Source of the DNA: Phycisphaerales bacterium
GTDB taxonomy: Bacteria; Planctomycetota; Phycisphaerae; Phycisphaerales; UBA1924
Direction: 5' to 3'
Length of the DNA: 64,000 bases
Assembly (NCBI GenBank): GCA_035627955.1
Contig: DASPKU010000014.1
Span: 1 to 64,000, forward strand
The position numbers and the translations under genes are program-made. The notes under the pieces are model-generated. The model had not been told where the DNA came from. It saw only the letters and a list, made by a program, of their open reading frames with translations, and ran no database searches. Positions 41,671 through 50,663 of the stretch are shown piece after piece (position 1 is the stretch's first letter; every line of letters begins with the position of its first letter).

Positions 41671-42687
41671 ATGAGATGGACTTCATGCCTGCTCGCGTTC
41701 GCCCTGGCCGGCATGGCCCACGGCCAGAACGCGCAGAATCCGCAGACCGGCGCGACCACGCAGCCCGCCCGCCCCGTCGAGGTGACGCCCGTCGTGATCG
41801 CCGAGACGGACCCCGACCGCGCCCTGATGGCCGAGGTCCGCCGCCACATCGCCAGCGAGCAGTTCGACGAGGCCTACGAGAAGGTCAACGCCTGGATTGA
41901 GGAGAACGAAACCTCCGACAGCCCCGCGCTCCCCGAGGCCTACGTCCTCCGCGCCACCGCCCAGATCGCCCGCCACAACGAGTTCAAGGCCCTCTTCGAC
42001 ACCGAGGAGGTCGCCCGCAACCACCCCTACAGCGACGCCTTCCCCACCGCCCTCGAGCGCGAGTTGGAAGTCGCCAACAAGTACCTCAACGGCCTCAAGC
42101 GCAAGATCTGGGGCCTGCGGATCGAGTCCGGCGTGGACATCGCGGAAGAGATCATTGTCCGGATCAACGAGCGCCTCCCCGGCAGCAGGCTCGCCGAGCA
42201 GGCCCTCATGGATCTCGCCGACTACTACTACCGCGAGCGCGACCTCAAGATGGCCGCGACCGCCTACGAGTGCTTCGTGATCCTCTTCCCCAAGAGCGAG
42301 ATGCGGCAGAAGGCCATGGAGCGGCGCATCTACGCCACCATCGCCCAGTTCAAGGGCCCCAAGTACGACGCCTCCGGACTCATCGAGGCCCAGTACCAGA
42401 TCAAGGCGTACCAGGAGCTGTACCCGCGCGAGGCTCATGACGCCGGCCTCTCCGACGCCCTCATCGTTCGCCTCGACGAGTCCGCCGCGGCCCAGATGCT
42501 CACTGTCGCCAACTGGTACATGAAGCGCGGCGACGATCCCTCCGCACGCCTCACCCTCACCCGCCTCGTGCAGAAGCACCCCGCGACCGCCGCCGCGGCC
42601 GAGGGGCTCAAGACCATGCAGGACAAGGGCTGGGTCAAGACCGAGGCGCGGGTGGACGTGATCGTGGACGAGACGGCCAAGAAGTAA
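41671..42687 (+). CDS. BamD/YfiO-like outer membrane assembly protein
   Basis: This is 338 residues with the signal peptide MRWTSCLLAFALAGMAHG and no Cys at the cleavage site, so it is not a lipoprotein, unlike E. coli BamD. The mature part is TPR-like throughout, with phrases typical of BamD relatives: NEFKALFDTEEVARNHPYSD, LAEQALMDLADYYYRERDLK and VILFPKSEMRQKAMERRIYA. The N-terminal 25 residues after the signal are Gln/Thr/Pro-rich. It lies directly upstream of lptE (12-bp gap), so both may belong to outer-membrane biogenesis. The exact role in the Bam machine is inferred from similarity and context. Confidence 0.75.
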   Translation: MRWTSCLLAFALAGMAHGQNAQNPQTGATTQPARPVEVTPVVIAETDPDRALMAEVRRHIASEQFDEAYEKVNAWIEENETSDSPALPEAYVLRATAQIARHNEFKALFDTEEVARNHPYSDAFPTALERELEVANKYLNGLKRKIWGLRIESGVDIAEEIIVRINERLPGSRLAEQALMDLADYYYRERDLKMAATAYECFVILFPKSEMRQKAMERRIYATIAQFKGPKYDASGLIEAQYQIKAYQELYPREAHDAGLSDALIVRLDESAAAQMLTVANWYMKRGDDPSARLTLTRLVQKHPATAAAAEGLKTMQDKGWVKTEARVDVIVDETAKK

Positions 42688-42699
42688 GGACAGCGCTCG

Positions 42700-43263
42700 A
42701 TGACTGAGCCGAACGTGCGAGTACCGGAGAAGAAAACCACCGAGATGAACTCATCTCGGTGGCACGTGCTGCTGCTCGCACTGCTACTGCTCACCGGTTG
42801 CTCCTCCAACCCATCCAAGGGCTACTCGTTCGCCTCCACCTACCCCGAGGGCGTGCGCACCGTCACCATCCCCGTGTTCGACAACCGCACCTACTACCCC
42901 GGCCTGGAGGTCCAGCTCACCGAAGCAGTCATCAAGCAGGTGCAGGCCAGCAGCGGCCTCAAGGTGGTCTCGGCCGCGAACGCCGACTCCCGCCTGATCG
43001 CCACCATCACTGATGCCCAGCTCCGCCGCCTCACCCTGGACAAGACCACGGGGCTGGTGCAGGAGCAGGCGTTCCAGCTGACCATCGACTTCGAGTGGCG
43101 CGACGCCCGCTCGGGCAAGGTCCTGATGTCGCGCAAGAACTTCGCCGCCACCGACACTTTCGTGCCCGCCCGCCCCACGGGCGAACGGATCGAGACGGCC
43201 CAGCACGGCGCCATCCAGCGGCTTGCCCGGGATGTGGTGGCCGAAATGCGGGCCAGCTGGTAA
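42700..43263 (+). CDS. lptE: LPS-assembly lipoprotein LptE
   Basis: This is 187 residues. The lipobox LTGC (Cys34) follows LLLALLLL. The family core is clear: GYSFASTYPEGVRTVTIPVF, DNRTYYPGLEVQLTEAVIKQ and the end IQRLARDVVAEMRASW. It forms a plug complex with LptD that inserts lipopolysaccharide into the outer membrane, implying a true LPS-bearing envelope. AAGGA lies nine bases before the ATG at 42700. The n-region is unusually long because the codons for TEMNSSRW are a palindromic repeat. Met16 in the repeat would also give a good lipoprotein signal (MNSSRWHVLLL). The lptD gene is not in the window. Confidence 0.9.
   Translation: MTEPNVRVPEKKTTEMNSSRWHVLLLALLLLTGCSSNPSKGYSFASTYPEGVRTVTIPVFDNRTYYPGLEVQLTEAVIKQVQASSGLKVVSAANADSRLIATITDAQLRRLTLDKTTGLVQEQAFQLTIDFEWRDARSGKVLMSRKNFAATDTFVPARPTGERIETAQHGAIQRLARDVVAEMRASW
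42737..42762. repeat. CCACCGAGATG palindrome inside the lptE start
   Basis: Arms of 11 bp (42737-42747 and 42752-42762) surround the loop AACT. The arms are identical to those at 38099-38124 and 63713-63738. In the lptE frame it encodes TTEMNSSRW, the same frame and nearly the same peptide as in the TolC-like gene. Confidence 0.85.
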
Positions 43264-43466
43264 GCCTGCCCGCCCATCCGCGGCGTATAAGAGGTCAATC
43301 GGCCAGCACTCAGCCGGTCCCCGGTCTTCGGCCGCTGCCAAGGGTTTGTGCGGGCAGCGGGCCTACCTTTTCACGGGGGCTGGTGGGTCCGGGTGCATCT
43401 GGCCGGGGATGATGCCGAAAGAACGAGTGGGCCCCCGAACCGGGCCTGTAGAGAGGTTACAACCCC
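43264..43466. other. Leader region of ftsH
   Basis: This 203-bp gap sits between lptE and ftsH. TATAAG at 43285-43290 is a possible -10 box. GAGAGG just upstream of 43467 may be the ribosome binding site. A G/T-rich stretch spans about 43370-43430. No terminator for lptE is seen. Confidence 0.4.
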
Positions 43467-45539
43467 TTGCCGAATCGCATGTTGAGCTTGACCCGCCCCA
43501 TCCACAGCCTGCGGACCCTGATGGCCGAGGGGCCCCGCCAGCGCCGCGGCCCCGAAGGCCCGGGCGGCCCCGGCGGGCCTGGGAACGGGCAGGGTGGCCC
43601 CGGCGACAAGAAGCCCGCCCCCAACCGCGGCCTGTTCGGCATCGTCTCGATGCTGATCTTCTGCGTCCTCATCTTCATGATGTTCAACTCCCCCGGCCAT
43701 GGGGAGAAGATCACCTTCGACGACTTCCGCACCATGTGGAACAACGGTCAGATCAACAGCGTCGTCCTGCGCGACGACGCCGTGATCGCCAAGCGGGTCG
43801 CGGGCCCGGACTCCAACGCCGAGACCACTGTCACCATCCCCCTCAACGCCCGCACCGGCGAGAAGGCCTTCGACCTCGTCAACGAGATCACCAAGGGCGA
43901 CTTCAAGACCGAGCCCAGCGCCCAGTGGGTGCAGCTGCTCATCCTCTTCGCCCCCGCCGTGCTGCTCCTCATGCTGCTCTGGTACGGCATCAGCCGCGGC
44001 CTGCGCAACGCGGGCGCCGGCGGCGGCATGCTGGGCTCCTTCGGCAAGTCCCGCCACCGCACCATGAACAAGGAGATGACCGGGATCACCTTCGCCGACG
44101 TCGCCGGCATCGACGAGGCCAAGGAAGAGGTCACCGAGATCATCGAGTTCCTCAAGAACCCCAAGAAGTTCACCAAGCTCGGCGGGCGCATCCCCCGCGG
44201 CGTGCTCCTCGTCGGCGAGCCCGGCTGCGGCAAGACGCTGCTCGCTAAGGCCATCGCCGGCGAGGCGGACGTGCCCTTCTTCTCGATCAGCGGCTCGGAC
44301 TTCGTCGAGATGTTCGTGGGCGTGGGCGCCAGCCGGGTGCGCGACCTCTTCAAGCAGGCCAAGGACAGTTCGCCCTGCATCATCTTCCTGGACGAGATCG
44401 ACGCGGTGGGCCGGCGGCGCGGCTCCGGCTTCACCACCGGCGGGCACGACGAGCGTGAGCAGACCCTCAACGCGATCCTTGTCGAGATGGACGGCTTCCA
44501 GGCCGCCGACGGCGTGATCGTGATCGCCGCGACCAACCGCGCCGACGTGCTCGACCCCGCCCTCATCCGCCCCGGCCGCTTCGACCGCCAGGTCACGGTG
44601 CCGCTGCCCGATCTCAAGGGCCGCCTCGAGATCCTGCGCGTGCACGCCAAGAAGGTGAAGCTCTCGCCCTTTGTTGACCTCGAGCGCATCGCCCGCGGCA
44701 CCCCGATGTTCAGCGGCGCCGACCTCGCCGCCATCATCAACGAGGCCGCGATCGCCGCCACCATGGCCAACAAGGAATCGGTCGAGCAGGAGGACCTCGA
44801 GGAGGCCCGCGACAAAGTGAAGTTCGGGCGCGCCAAGAAGAGCCGCATCCGCGAGAAGGACGAGAACAAGCTTGTCGCCTACCACGAGGCGGGTCACGCG
44901 GTGCTCCAGCGCATGCTCCCGGACGCCGACCCGCTGCACAAGGTCACCATCATCGCCCGCGGCGCCGCCGGCGGCGCGACCTTCAGCCTCCCCGAGAAGG
45001 ACCGCATGGGCTACAGCCTAAAGTGGCTGCGGGCCACCATGCAGATCCTCTGCGGCGGGCGCATCGCCGAGCAGAAGGCGATGAACGACACCAGCACCGG
45101 CGCCAGCCAGGACATCATGCAGGTGACCAACATCGCCCGCGCCATGATCCTGGAGTGGGGCATGAGCGATCGGCTCGGCTTCGTCCGCTACGCCCCCGTC
45201 GACACCCGCGAGACCTTCATGCCCGAGAAGGACTACTCGGAGGAGACCGCCAAGCTCATCGACGAGGAGGTCCGCCGCCTCGTCGAGGAGGCCTACGCCG
45301 ATGCCAAGCGCCTGCTCGAAGCCAACTGGGACAAGGTGGTCGTGGTCGCCGAGGCCCTGCTCAAGCACGAGACCCTGAGCAGCGACGACGTGGACCGGTT
45401 GCTCTCCGGCCAGGCCCTCACCCGCCCCACCGTCACCGAGATGCTCAACGCCGCCGCGAAGAAGCGCGGCCTCGAGCCGATCGTGAAGGAGGAGCCGGGG
45501 ACCGACCTCCCGCCGGGGGCGGTGCCGAGCCCTGCCTGA
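43467..45539 (+). CDS. ftsH: ATP-dependent zinc metalloprotease FtsH
   Basis: This is 690 residues from the TTG at 43467; in-frame ATGs at 43479 and 43521 are alternatives. A Pro/Gly-rich cytosolic N-terminus is followed by a membrane helix ([16 protein letters not shown]), a periplasmic part (about 75-150), and a second helix ([19 protein letters not shown]). The AAA domain has Walker A GEPGCGKT (near 250; the common form is GPPGTGKT), Walker [17 protein letters not shown] and the SRH segment [20 protein letters not shown]. The zinc site HEAGH begins at His473, with the third ligand in the following helical part. It degrades membrane and short-lived cytosolic proteins. A strong terminator follows. 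Confidence 0.96.
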   Translation: MPNRMLSLTRPIHSLRTLMAEGPRQRRGPEGPGGPGGPGNGQGGPGDKKPAPNRGLFGIVSMLIFCVLIFMMFNSPGHGEKITFDDFRTMWNNGQINSVVLRDDAVIAKRVAGPDSNAETTVTIPLNARTGEKAFDLVNEITKGDFKTEPSAQWVQLLILFAPAVLLLMLLWYGISRGLRNAGAGGGMLGSFGKSRHRTMNKEMTGITFADVAGIDEAKEEVTEIIEFLKNPKKFTKLGGRIPRGVLLVGEPGCGKTLLAKAIAGEADVPFFSISGSDFVEMFVGVGASRVRDLFKQAKDSSPCIIFLDEIDAVGRRRGSGFTTGGHDEREQTLNAILVEMDGFQAADGVIVIAATNRADVLDPALIRPGRFDRQVTVPLPDLKGRLEILRVHAKKVKLSPFVDLERIARGTPMFSGADLAAIINEAAIAATMANKESVEQEDLEEARDKVKFGRAKKSRIREKDENKLVAYHEAGHAVLQRMLPDADPLHKVTIIARGAAGGATFSLPEKDRMGYSLKWLRATMQILCGGRIAEQKAMNDTSTGASQDIMQVTNIARAMILEWGMSDRLGFVRYAPVDTRETFMPEKDYSEETAKLIDEEVRRLVEEAYADAKRLLEANWDKVVVVAEALLKHETLSSDDVDRLLSGQALTRPTVTEMLNAAAKKRGLEPIVKEEPGTDLPPGAVPSPA

Positions 45540-45564
45540 CGTAGTCCTCAGAGAACGACAATCC

Positions 45565-45596
45565 AAAGCCCAGGGATCATGATCCCTGGGCTTTTT
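45565..45596. terminator. Bidirectional intrinsic terminator between ftsH and manC
   Basis: This is a perfect palindrome with AAAGCCCAGGGATC against GATCCCTGGGCTTT (45565-45594) followed by further T residues on the plus strand. It lies between convergent genes, 25 bp after the ftsH stop and just before the manC stop. Confidence 0.9.
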
Positions 45597-45605
45597 CGTT
45601 GACGC

Positions 45606-46772
45606 TTACTTCAGCTTCCCATCCACCAGCTCATGCAGCGCCTTCAGCTCCTCCGCTTTCGCCCGCGGCATGACCAGCGTCGCGTCCGGCGTGTGCACCA
45701 CGATGAGGTCCTCGCACCCCAGCATCGCCATCGTGTGACCCGCGCTCGTTACCGCGAGGTTGTTCTTCCCGCCCAGCACAATGCTCGTGCCCTCGCCGGT
45801 CGTGCGGTTGCCGGCCTTGTCGCCGGCGACCGTCTCCGCGAAGCTCGGCCAGCTGCCCACATCCAGCCACTTGAGGTCCATCTGCACCGTGCACACGCTG
45901 AAGCGTGATTCCTGCCCCTTGCTCTCGGCCTTCTGGAACTCGCGAGCCGCCGGCTCCATCACCGCGTAGTCCACGCTGATCTTGGGCAGCGTCGGGTACA
46001 CCTCCGCCAGCACGCCCTTGGCCTTCTTCGTGCCCCACGCGCCCTGGATCTTCATCAGCCCCTCATGGCTCTCGGGCTTGAACCTCTCCAGCGCCTCCAG
46101 GAACGTCGCGGCCTTCCACACAAACATGCCGCTGTTCCACCCGAAGTCACCCGACTGCACGTACACCTGCGCCCGCGCCGCGTCCGGCTTCTCCACGAAC
46201 CGCGCCACCTGGTACGCGTGCTCCTTGCTGCCGTCGACGCCCGGGTTCTTGCCCTGCTTGCGGTCGCGCACCGGCGACCCGCGCTCGACGTACCCAAAGC
46301 CAGTCGCCGGGTACGTCGGCTTGATCGAAAACGTCACGAACCGGCGCGGGTCGTTCTCAACCAGCCGGAACCCAAGGTCCATCCGCTCGCGGAACGTCTC
46401 CTCCGGCTCGATCACGTGATCGCCCGTCAGAACCGCGAAGATCGCCTCCGGGTCCTCCTTCGCGAGCACCGCGGCCGCGAACCCCACCGCGTTCACCGTG
46501 TCGCGCGCCGCAGGCTCACCCAGGATCTGCTCATCGCTGTAGTCACGCAGCTGCCCGCGGATGATCCCGCGGTACTGCTCCGCCGTGCAGATGTACCGCT
46601 GCTCGGGCTCGATCAGCCCCTCCAGCCGCCGGTCCGCCAGCTCCAGCAGCGAGCGCGGCTTGGTGTCCCCCGGGCGCTGGATGAACTGGATCAGCTGCTT
46701 GGGCTTGTCCTTGCGGCTCATTGGCCACAGGCGTGTCCCCGCCCCCCCCGCCATGATCATCGCGTAACGCAT
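45606..46772 (-). CDS. manC: Mannose-1-phosphate guanylyltransferase
   Basis: This is 388 residues, single-domain. The N-terminal signature is MIMAGGAGTRLWPMSRKDKP, with the pyrophosphorylase motif GGAGTRLWPMSR. Also visible are FAVLTGDHVIEP, FGYVERGSP, the FVEKPD segment (catalytic Lys), FGWNSGMFVWKA, and the C-terminal SVDYAVMEPA and WLDVGSWPSFAE. The length matches the short form without the isomerase cupin domain. It makes GDP-mannose for polysaccharide or glycolipid synthesis. It is convergent with ftsH and 46 bp downstream of ruvA on the same strand. Confidence 0.93.
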   Translation of the reverse strand: MRYAMIMAGGAGTRLWPMSRKDKPKQLIQFIQRPGDTKPRSLLELADRRLEGLIEPEQRYICTAEQYRGIIRGQLRDYSDEQILGEPAARDTVNAVGFAAAVLAKEDPEAIFAVLTGDHVIEPEETFRERMDLGFRLVENDPRRFVTFSIKPTYPATGFGYVERGSPVRDRKQGKNPGVDGSKEHAYQVARFVEKPDAARAQVYVQSGDFGWNSGMFVWKAATFLEALERFKPESHEGLMKIQGAWGTKKAKGVLAEVYPTLPKISVDYAVMEPAAREFQKAESKGQESRFSVCTVQMDLKWLDVGSWPSFAETVAGDKAGNRTTGEGTSIVLGGKNNLAVTSAGHTMAMLGCEDLIVVHTPDATLVMPRAKAEELKALHELVDGKLK

Positions 46773-46818
46773 GTGCCGTTCAGGATAGCGGAACCCGCCG
46801 GACGTTAGCGGGCGCGAC

Positions 46819-47481
46819 CTAGCTGGACCTCGCCCCGAAAACCGCCTCGATCACGCTGGTCGCGCTCCCCAGCTGCCGCCCCTCGCGCCTGGCCCGGGAC
46901 GTCGCCTTGCTCACCATCGCCTCCGCGTCCGTCCGCGCCTCGCCCAGCGCGATCAGCGCCTCGACCGCCTCCTCGATGATCGGGTCCGCCTGTCCGGGGG
47001 TGGGCTTGCCCTCCGCCGCGGCGTTCAGGTCCTGGATCTCCGTCTCGGTCAGGAACGCGTCCACCTTCCCGTGCAGCTCGGCGATGATCGTCTCGGCCAT
47101 CCGCTTGCCGATCTCCGGAAGCTTGGTCAGGGCCTTGGCGTCCTTGGCGACGATCGCCCGCGCGATGGCCGCGGGCTCCAAGGCCATCGCCCGCAGAGCT
47201 TTCTTGTTCCCGATCCCCTTCACCGTCGTGAACAGCTCGAAAAAGTCCCGCTCCGGCGCCCCCTGGAACCCGATCAGCCGCGGGATAAAGCTCGTCCCCT
47301 GCCCCTGGCTCTCCAGGTACTCGAAGGTCGTAAGCGTCACCGGCTTCCCGACTTGCGCCCTCAGCCGCTCGGCCAGAAACGCCGGCGCAAGCACCTCGTA
47401 CGCAAACGGCGACCCCGCCGGCGCGATGCGAAGCCCAAGCCCATCCACGTGTTCCAGCGTCCCCGTAATCCGGCAGATCAT
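46819..47481 (-). CDS. ruvA: Holliday junction branch migration protein RuvA
   Basis: This is 220 residues. It starts MICRITGTLEHVDGLGLRIA, the OB-fold domain. Two helix-hairpin-helix motifs follow, including FELFTTVKGIGNKKALRAM and LTKLPEIGKRMAETIIAEL. The C-terminal domain (EEAVEALIALGEARTDAEAM) contacts RuvB. The tetramer binds four-way junctions. RuvB and RuvC are not in this window. The end of the gene is 46 bp before the start of manC. The frame continues open upstream, but 47481 is the standard RuvA start. Confidence 0.9.
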   Translation of the reverse strand: MICRITGTLEHVDGLGLRIAPAGSPFAYEVLAPAFLAERLRAQVGKPVTLTTFEYLESQGQGTSFIPRLIGFQGAPERDFFELFTTVKGIGNKKALRAMALEPAAIARAIVAKDAKALTKLPEIGKRMAETIIAELHGKVDAFLTETEIQDLNAAAEGKPTPGQADPIIEEAVEALIALGEARTDAEAMVSKATSRARREGRQLGSATSVIEAVFGARSS

Positions 47482-47560
47482 GGCCGCAGGGTAGCAGAAG
47501 CAGAACACGATCATGCACGGGCCACGCAGGCCCCGGCCGATACAGGGGAAGGAGGCCCGT

Positions 47561-49141
47561 TTGGACCTGATGACCCCCGCTGCGCCCACCCCCACTGCCA
47601 CCCACGACCGCACCCTCAGCGAGCAGTCGCTCTGGCGTCGCCCCATCCTCATCGGCACCGCCGCCACCCTGCCGCTGCTGTGGGACCAGATCACCGCCCT
47701 CGGCATCACCCCCGTCGGCTACCTCTTCACCGACCACCCCGACCTCCGCGAGGATTCCGTCCGCAGCCTCGGCACACTCGACTCACTCCCCACGCTTCAG
47801 GCCATTGACCCCTTCTCGGTCGCCATCGTCAGCCTGCCCGCCAACGAGGGCGCCGTGATCCTCAAGGTCCGCTCCATCCTTCGCGCCTGCGGTATCGTTG
47901 AGCGTTTCGTGCCCACCCTTGGCGACATGCTCGCCTCCCCCACCGCCTCCAAGGCCAACGCCGGCGACATCGACCTCGTCGAGCTCATCGGCCGCACCCC
48001 CTACGGCATCGACCGGCGGGCCGTGGAACGCGTGCTCGCGGGCAAACGCGTGCTCGTCACCGGCTCCGGCGGCTCCATCGGCAGCGAGCTCTGCCGCATC
48101 GCCTGCACCTTCCGGCCCGAGATGATCATCATGATGGAGCGTTCCGAGAACGCCCTCTTCGAGATCGACCGTCAGATCGGGCGCCGCTTCCCCGAGGTCA
48201 AGCGCAAGGCCATCCTCCACGACGTCGTCGACGCGGAGCAGACCCTGCGGCACCTGGTCGCCCTGAAACCCCACGCCATCTTCCACGCCGCGGCCCACAA
48301 GCACGTGCCGCTCATGGAGGACCACCCCTCCCACGCCGTCACGAACAACCTCTTCGGCACCAAGAGCATCGCCGACGCCGCCCTCGCCGTCGGGGCCGAG
48401 CGCTTCGTGATGATCTCCTCCGACAAGGCTGTGAACCCCACCAGCGTGATGGGCGCGACCAAGCGCCTCGCCGAGATGTACGTGCAGCACCTGGGCGTGC
48501 AGTCCCACGGCTCAACCCGCGCCGGCCGCCCCGGCACTTCCTTCAGCATGGTCCGCTTCGGCAACGTCCTGGGCTCGGCCTGCTCTGTCCTGCCGATCTG
48601 GAGCAACCAGCTCGCCGAGGGCGGCCCGATAACCGTCACCGACCCGCGCATGACGCGGTACTTCATGACCATCAACGAGGCGGCCACCCTCGTGATCCAG
48701 GCCTCCGCAATCGAGCCGCAGGGCGCTCAGGCACCCTCCATCTACGTGCTCGACATGGGCAGCCCCATCAAGATTGCGGACCTCGCCCGCCGCTTTGTGC
48801 ACCTCAGCGGCTACCAGCCCCGCCTCCCCGACCACCCGCCCGCCGATGACACCGGGCGCAGCGCCATCGACATCATCTTCACCGGCGCCCGCCCCGGCGA
48901 GAAGCTGCACGAGGAGCTCAGCTACGGCTCCGAAGCCCTCCTGCCCACCCCCTACCCCGGCATCATGGCCCTGGCCTCGAGCGTGGGGGCCGACTTCGAC
49001 GTCACGACCATGATCGCCGAGTTCTCGGGCATGCGGAGCCATGTGGACAAGGCGTCGGTGCTCTCGGCCATCCGGCGGCACGTGCCCGAAATGGCACCTG
49101 AATCGCCCCAAGGCGGTGATTCTCGGACCAAGGCCGCCTGA
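47561..49141 (+). CDS. CapD/FlaA1-type nucleotide-sugar dehydratase/epimerase, soluble form
   Basis: This is 526 residues from the TTG at 47561, chosen because AAGGAGG lies five bases upstream; the ATG at 47570 (MTPAAPTPTAT) is the alternative. The first 170 residues form a Rossmann-like domain without membrane helices, though CapD/WbpM relatives usually start with four. The SDR core begins VLVTGSGGSIGSELCRIA (cofactor loop TGxxGxxG), then FHAAAHKHVPLMED and the active-site segment SSDKAVNPTSVMGATKR, where a Met occupies the usual Tyr position as in FlaA1/PglF-type dehydratases. The end PGEKLHEELSYGSEALLPT is family-typical. It likely makes UDP-4-keto sugars for surface polysaccharide. Confidence 0.9.
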   Translation: MDLMTPAAPTPTATHDRTLSEQSLWRRPILIGTAATLPLLWDQITALGITPVGYLFTDHPDLREDSVRSLGTLDSLPTLQAIDPFSVAIVSLPANEGAVILKVRSILRACGIVERFVPTLGDMLASPTASKANAGDIDLVELIGRTPYGIDRRAVERVLAGKRVLVTGSGGSIGSELCRIACTFRPEMIIMMERSENALFEIDRQIGRRFPEVKRKAILHDVVDAEQTLRHLVALKPHAIFHAAAHKHVPLMEDHPSHAVTNNLFGTKSIADAALAVGAERFVMISSDKAVNPTSVMGATKRLAEMYVQHLGVQSHGSTRAGRPGTSFSMVRFGNVLGSACSVLPIWSNQLAEGGPITVTDPRMTRYFMTINEAATLVIQASAIEPQGAQAPSIYVLDMGSPIKIADLARRFVHLSGYQPRLPDHPPADDTGRSAIDIIFTGARPGEKLHEELSYGSEALLPTPYPGIMALASSVGADFDVTTMIAEFSGMRSHVDKASVLSAIRRHVPEMAPESPQGGDSRTKAA

Positions 49142-49216
49142 CCGCGCCTTCTCCCCCAGGTTCGGGTCCTGGGCGGCAGACTGCCCTTCGCGCGTTCCTT
49201 ATACTTGTCCTTGGCC

Positions 49217-49510
49217 ATGACCGACCGAGCACGGCTGCTTCAGGACACTCTCGCCGCCCGCGACAAGGCGGCCGCGCTCCTCGGCGCGCTTCTGGAGTCC
49301 AAGAAGACCATCGAGTCCACCCCCTCGCCCAAGGGCGACCTGTACAAGCGGGTGACCGGCGCCAGCAGCCTGGACAACGCCATCGCCGAAACCCGCCGCT
49401 CCATCGACGCGTACGAGCGGCTCATCGCGCAGCTGGAGAAGGGGTACGAAGGACCCGCCGAGGTCATCACCCGCCCCGGGCAGCTCGCGACCGGAGCCGC
49501 CAGGGCATGA
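49217..49510 (+). CDS. Small coiled-coil hypothetical protein
   Basis: This is 97 residues from MTDRARLLQDTLAARDKAAA. It is almost all alpha-helical, with a helical hairpin (about 1-45) and a Gly/Pro-containing break followed by a second helix (SSLDNAIAETRRSIDAYERL). A TTG 12 bp upstream is an alternative start. It lies 7 bp before dut on the same strand and probably shares its transcript. No family is recognised. Confidence 0.6.
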   Translation: MTDRARLLQDTLAARDKAAALLGALLESKKTIESTPSPKGDLYKRVTGASSLDNAIAETRRSIDAYERLIAQLEKGYEGPAEVITRPGQLATGAARA

Positions 49511-49517
49511 CCCCCAC

Positions 49518-50021
49518 ATGACGACCGACACCATCGAAATCAAGCTCCCGGCCCCTTCCGTCGCGGCCGGGTCGGTCCCGCTTCGGATCAAGCGCCTCGA
49601 CCCCCGGGCCGTGCTGCCCCGCTACCAGACCGTCGGCGCCGCGGGCATGGACCTCTCGGCCTGCCTGCCCGAGGCCATCGCCTCGATCACCATCGAGCCC
49701 CGCCAGATCGTCAAGGTGCCGCTGGGCTTCGCCATGGCGGTGCCGCTGGGGTACGAGGCCCAGATCCGCGCCCGCTCGGGCCTCTCCTCCACCCACGGCC
49801 TCACGCCGGTGAACTCACCGGGCACCATCGACAGCGACTACCGCGGCGAGGTCATCGTCCCCCTGATCAACCACGGTCGCGAGCCCTTCGCCATCACCCA
49901 CGGCATGCGCATCGCCCAGATGGTGATCGCCCCCGTCGTGCAGGTGGGCGTGGTCGAGGTGAACGAACTGGACGAGACGGTCCGCGGCAGCGGTGGGTTT
50001 GGGTCCACGGGCAAGCACTGA
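49518..50021 (+). CDS. dut: dUTP diphosphatase
   Basis: This is 167 residues, trimeric-type dUTPase. All five motifs are present: AAGMDLSA, RARSGLSS, NSPGTIDSDYRGE (catalytic Asp in the uracil-binding motif), RIAQMVIAP and the C-terminal GSGGFGSTG. The sequence has an N-terminal extension of about 20 residues relative to short bacterial enzymes. It removes dUTP and supplies dUMP for thymidylate synthesis, cytoplasmic. It starts 7 bp after the small coiled-coil gene. Confidence 0.95.
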   Translation: MTTDTIEIKLPAPSVAAGSVPLRIKRLDPRAVLPRYQTVGAAGMDLSACLPEAIASITIEPRQIVKVPLGFAMAVPLGYEAQIRARSGLSSTHGLTPVNSPGTIDSDYRGEVIVPLINHGREPFAITHGMRIAQMVIAPVVQVGVVEVNELDETVRGSGGFGSTGKH

Positions 50022-50023
50022 CG

Positions 50024-50539
50024 CTAGATCAGCGGACCATATCGCTCCAAGAGATCAGCGCCTGTTTCAACCTCATCGGTCGCAAGAAACTCGACAGCTC
50101 GGAAGCACTCTCCGAGCTGCTCACCCGTTTCGCCATTCGCGACCACGAACCGTCCCTTTTCGGTGTAGAGAACCACGACGGACGTTGTGATCCGGCGCAA
50201 ACCAAACCTCGACGTCACTTCGTGGGCGATCAGCCGATAGGGGAGCCGCTCCTCGCTGGGAGGGAACCATGCTCTCCCCTCCTGAACTACCACACGCGAG
50301 ACCCTAAACCAGTATCGGCAGTACCAAAGCAGCAGCAGTCCGGCACCCGCGGTCAGCTTGGTCGTGAGGTCGATGGTGCTGAAACGCCTTGCGGTGGGGT
50401 CGAGCAGAATGACCACGAGGCCAGCGATGAACAATGCACTGCAGGCCACCAACTGCACGAAGTACTGGCCCGCATGCGTTCGGCTGAGAACGACAGTTCC
50501 ATCGGGCCGCTGTTCAATACGCGGAGGGTGGTGAGACAT
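50024..50539 (-). CDS. Two-helix membrane protein of unknown function
   Basis: This is 171 residues from MSHHPPRIEQRPDGTVVLSR. Two hydrophobic helices (about 28-50, FVQLVACSALFIAGLVVILL, and 63-82, LTAGAGLLLLWYCRYW) are followed by a soluble beta-rich C-terminal domain (about 85-171, with VVVLYTEKGRFVVANGE and FRAVEFLATDEVETGADLLE). It is less GC-rich than its neighbours. The stop is 3 bp from the end of the convergent dut gene. Its family is not recognised, but the layout resembles PH-like membrane proteins. Confidence 0.65.
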   Translation of the reverse strand: MSHHPPRIEQRPDGTVVLSRTHAGQYFVQLVACSALFIAGLVVILLDPTARRFSTIDLTTKLTAGAGLLLLWYCRYWFRVSRVVVQEGRAWFPPSEERLPYRLIAHEVTSRFGLRRITTSVVVLYTEKGRFVVANGETGEQLGECFRAVEFLATDEVETGADLLERYGPLI

Positions 50540-50663
50540 CGGGCTGACGCGATGGCGCAGCTGAAACGGTCCTGAATCCACACGAGTCGCAATCGAGAGA
50601 TTGAGGTTCTGACCGCTGCCCACGCGACTGCTCACATCAAAGGCGAAGATACAGGGACTATGG

